This document shows, piece by piece, positions 22,627-22,799 of a DNA stretch of 22,799 nucleotides. Source of the stretch: a virus; IMG/VR virus record IMGVR_UViG_3300043469_001329, positions 1 to 22,799 of that record; one strand, 5' to 3'. A model generated the notes under the pieces. It saw only the letters and a list, made by a program, of their open reading frames with translations, was not told the DNA's origin and did not search any database. The translations under genes were made by a program, and so were the position numbers. Positions within the stretch are counted from its first letter, which is position 1. The number at the start of each line of letters is the position of its first letter.

Positions 22627-22799
22627 TGTATTGGATGAAGGATATGTACGCCTTGTTGATACCCTTGGTAATGATCTATCTGTGGTTAACGCTGCACGTG
22701 TATCATACGATAAAGAGTCTTACGAGTTTGAGCCCAGAGACGAGAAACTTCTTAGTTTCCTCGTCCGTGAGGGTCACACGTCACCGTTTCGTCACGCAG
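22610..22799 (+). CDS. thyX: Flavin-dependent thymidylate synthase, N-terminal part (cut by window edge)
   Basis: Sixty-three residues are visible before the window ends. YVRLVDTLGNDLSVVNAARVSYDKES near residues 12-36, then KLLSFLVREGHTSPFRHA, match the N-terminus of ThyX; the last run is the substrate/FAD-contacting region. The diagnostic RHRxxS motif lies further downstream, outside the window. ThyX makes dTMP from dUMP using FAD and methylene-tetrahydrofolate, complementing NrdEF in building dNTP pools. The start overlaps the previous gene by 17 bases, suggesting coupling. Confidence 0.92.
   Translation, partial: MSNQINVLDEGYVRLVDTLGNDLSVVNAARVSYDKESYEFEPRDEKLLSFLVREGHTSPFRHA

Overview
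The window is almost certainly a stretch of a tailed-phage (or prophage-like) genome that infects an actinobacterium of modest GC. The phage reading rests on a terminase C-terminus at the left edge, tightly packed and mostly overlapping small genes on one strand, an M23 endolysin with holin-like neighbours, six tRNAs without encoded CCA, and many metabolic passenger genes. The actinobacterial reading rests on a WhiB-like protein, a DUF7455-like CxxC/CxxH protein, a short acidic 'WEDGGDPC' protein and leaderless or near-leaderless starts. By eye (not computed) GC is in the low forties, which would suit small freshwater Actinobacteria such as the acI/Nanopelagicales group; this host guess is inference.

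Layout. 1-286: end of the large terminase gene. 311-1240: a single-gene unit for a secreted Ala/Thr-rich protein, with its own promoter and terminator. 1322-4774: nrdI-nrdE-nrdF, a class Ib ribonucleotide reductase operon closed by a strong terminator. 4862-7171: an exported PA14-domain stalk protein followed by two small membrane (holin-like) proteins. 7244-9494: a small acidic protein, an exported subtilisin-like protease and a GT-B glycosyltransferase. 9516-10763: tRNA-Asn, a DUF6065-like gene, tRNA-Asp, about 290 bases rich in inverted repeats that I read as a candidate structured RNA, and tRNA-Thr. 10800-14869: endolysin, two zinc-ribbon-like proteins, then an overlapping block of GT61-like transferase, HAD phosphatase, nucleotidyltransferase and GDPD-like protein. 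14869-17445: thermonuclease, small membrane or unknown proteins and WhiB, closed by a bidirectional terminator. 17491-18225: a lone minus-strand glycosyltransferase with a promoter back-to-back with that of hsp20. 18325-21209: Hsp20, Dps, a multi-domain phage protein and GDP-mannose 4,6-dehydratase. 21250-21474: tRNA-Glu, tRNA-Ala, tRNA-Gln. 21489-22799: small proteins, GroES and the start of thyX.

How the genes work together. NrdIEF and ThyX push nucleotide pools toward DNA synthesis; Dps, Hsp20 and GroES fit stress protection or protein folding during infection. The sugar genes (GT-B, GT61, GT-A on the minus strand, HAD, nucleotidyltransferase, GDPD-like, Gmd) look like a kit for making an activated sugar and transferring it to a virion or host-surface glycan. 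Three proteins carry clear Sec signal peptides (311-1240, 4862-6733, 7426-8295), so the phage appears to alter the host envelope or exterior before lysis.

Regulation is unusually readable. At least nine sites match a sigma-70-type promoter (TTGACT/TTGACA-like -35, 17-18 bases, TATAAT/TACAAT/TAAAAT) and several more have extended -10 boxes. Several promoters are wrapped in inverted repeats or sit directly against a terminator, which suggests local on/off control.
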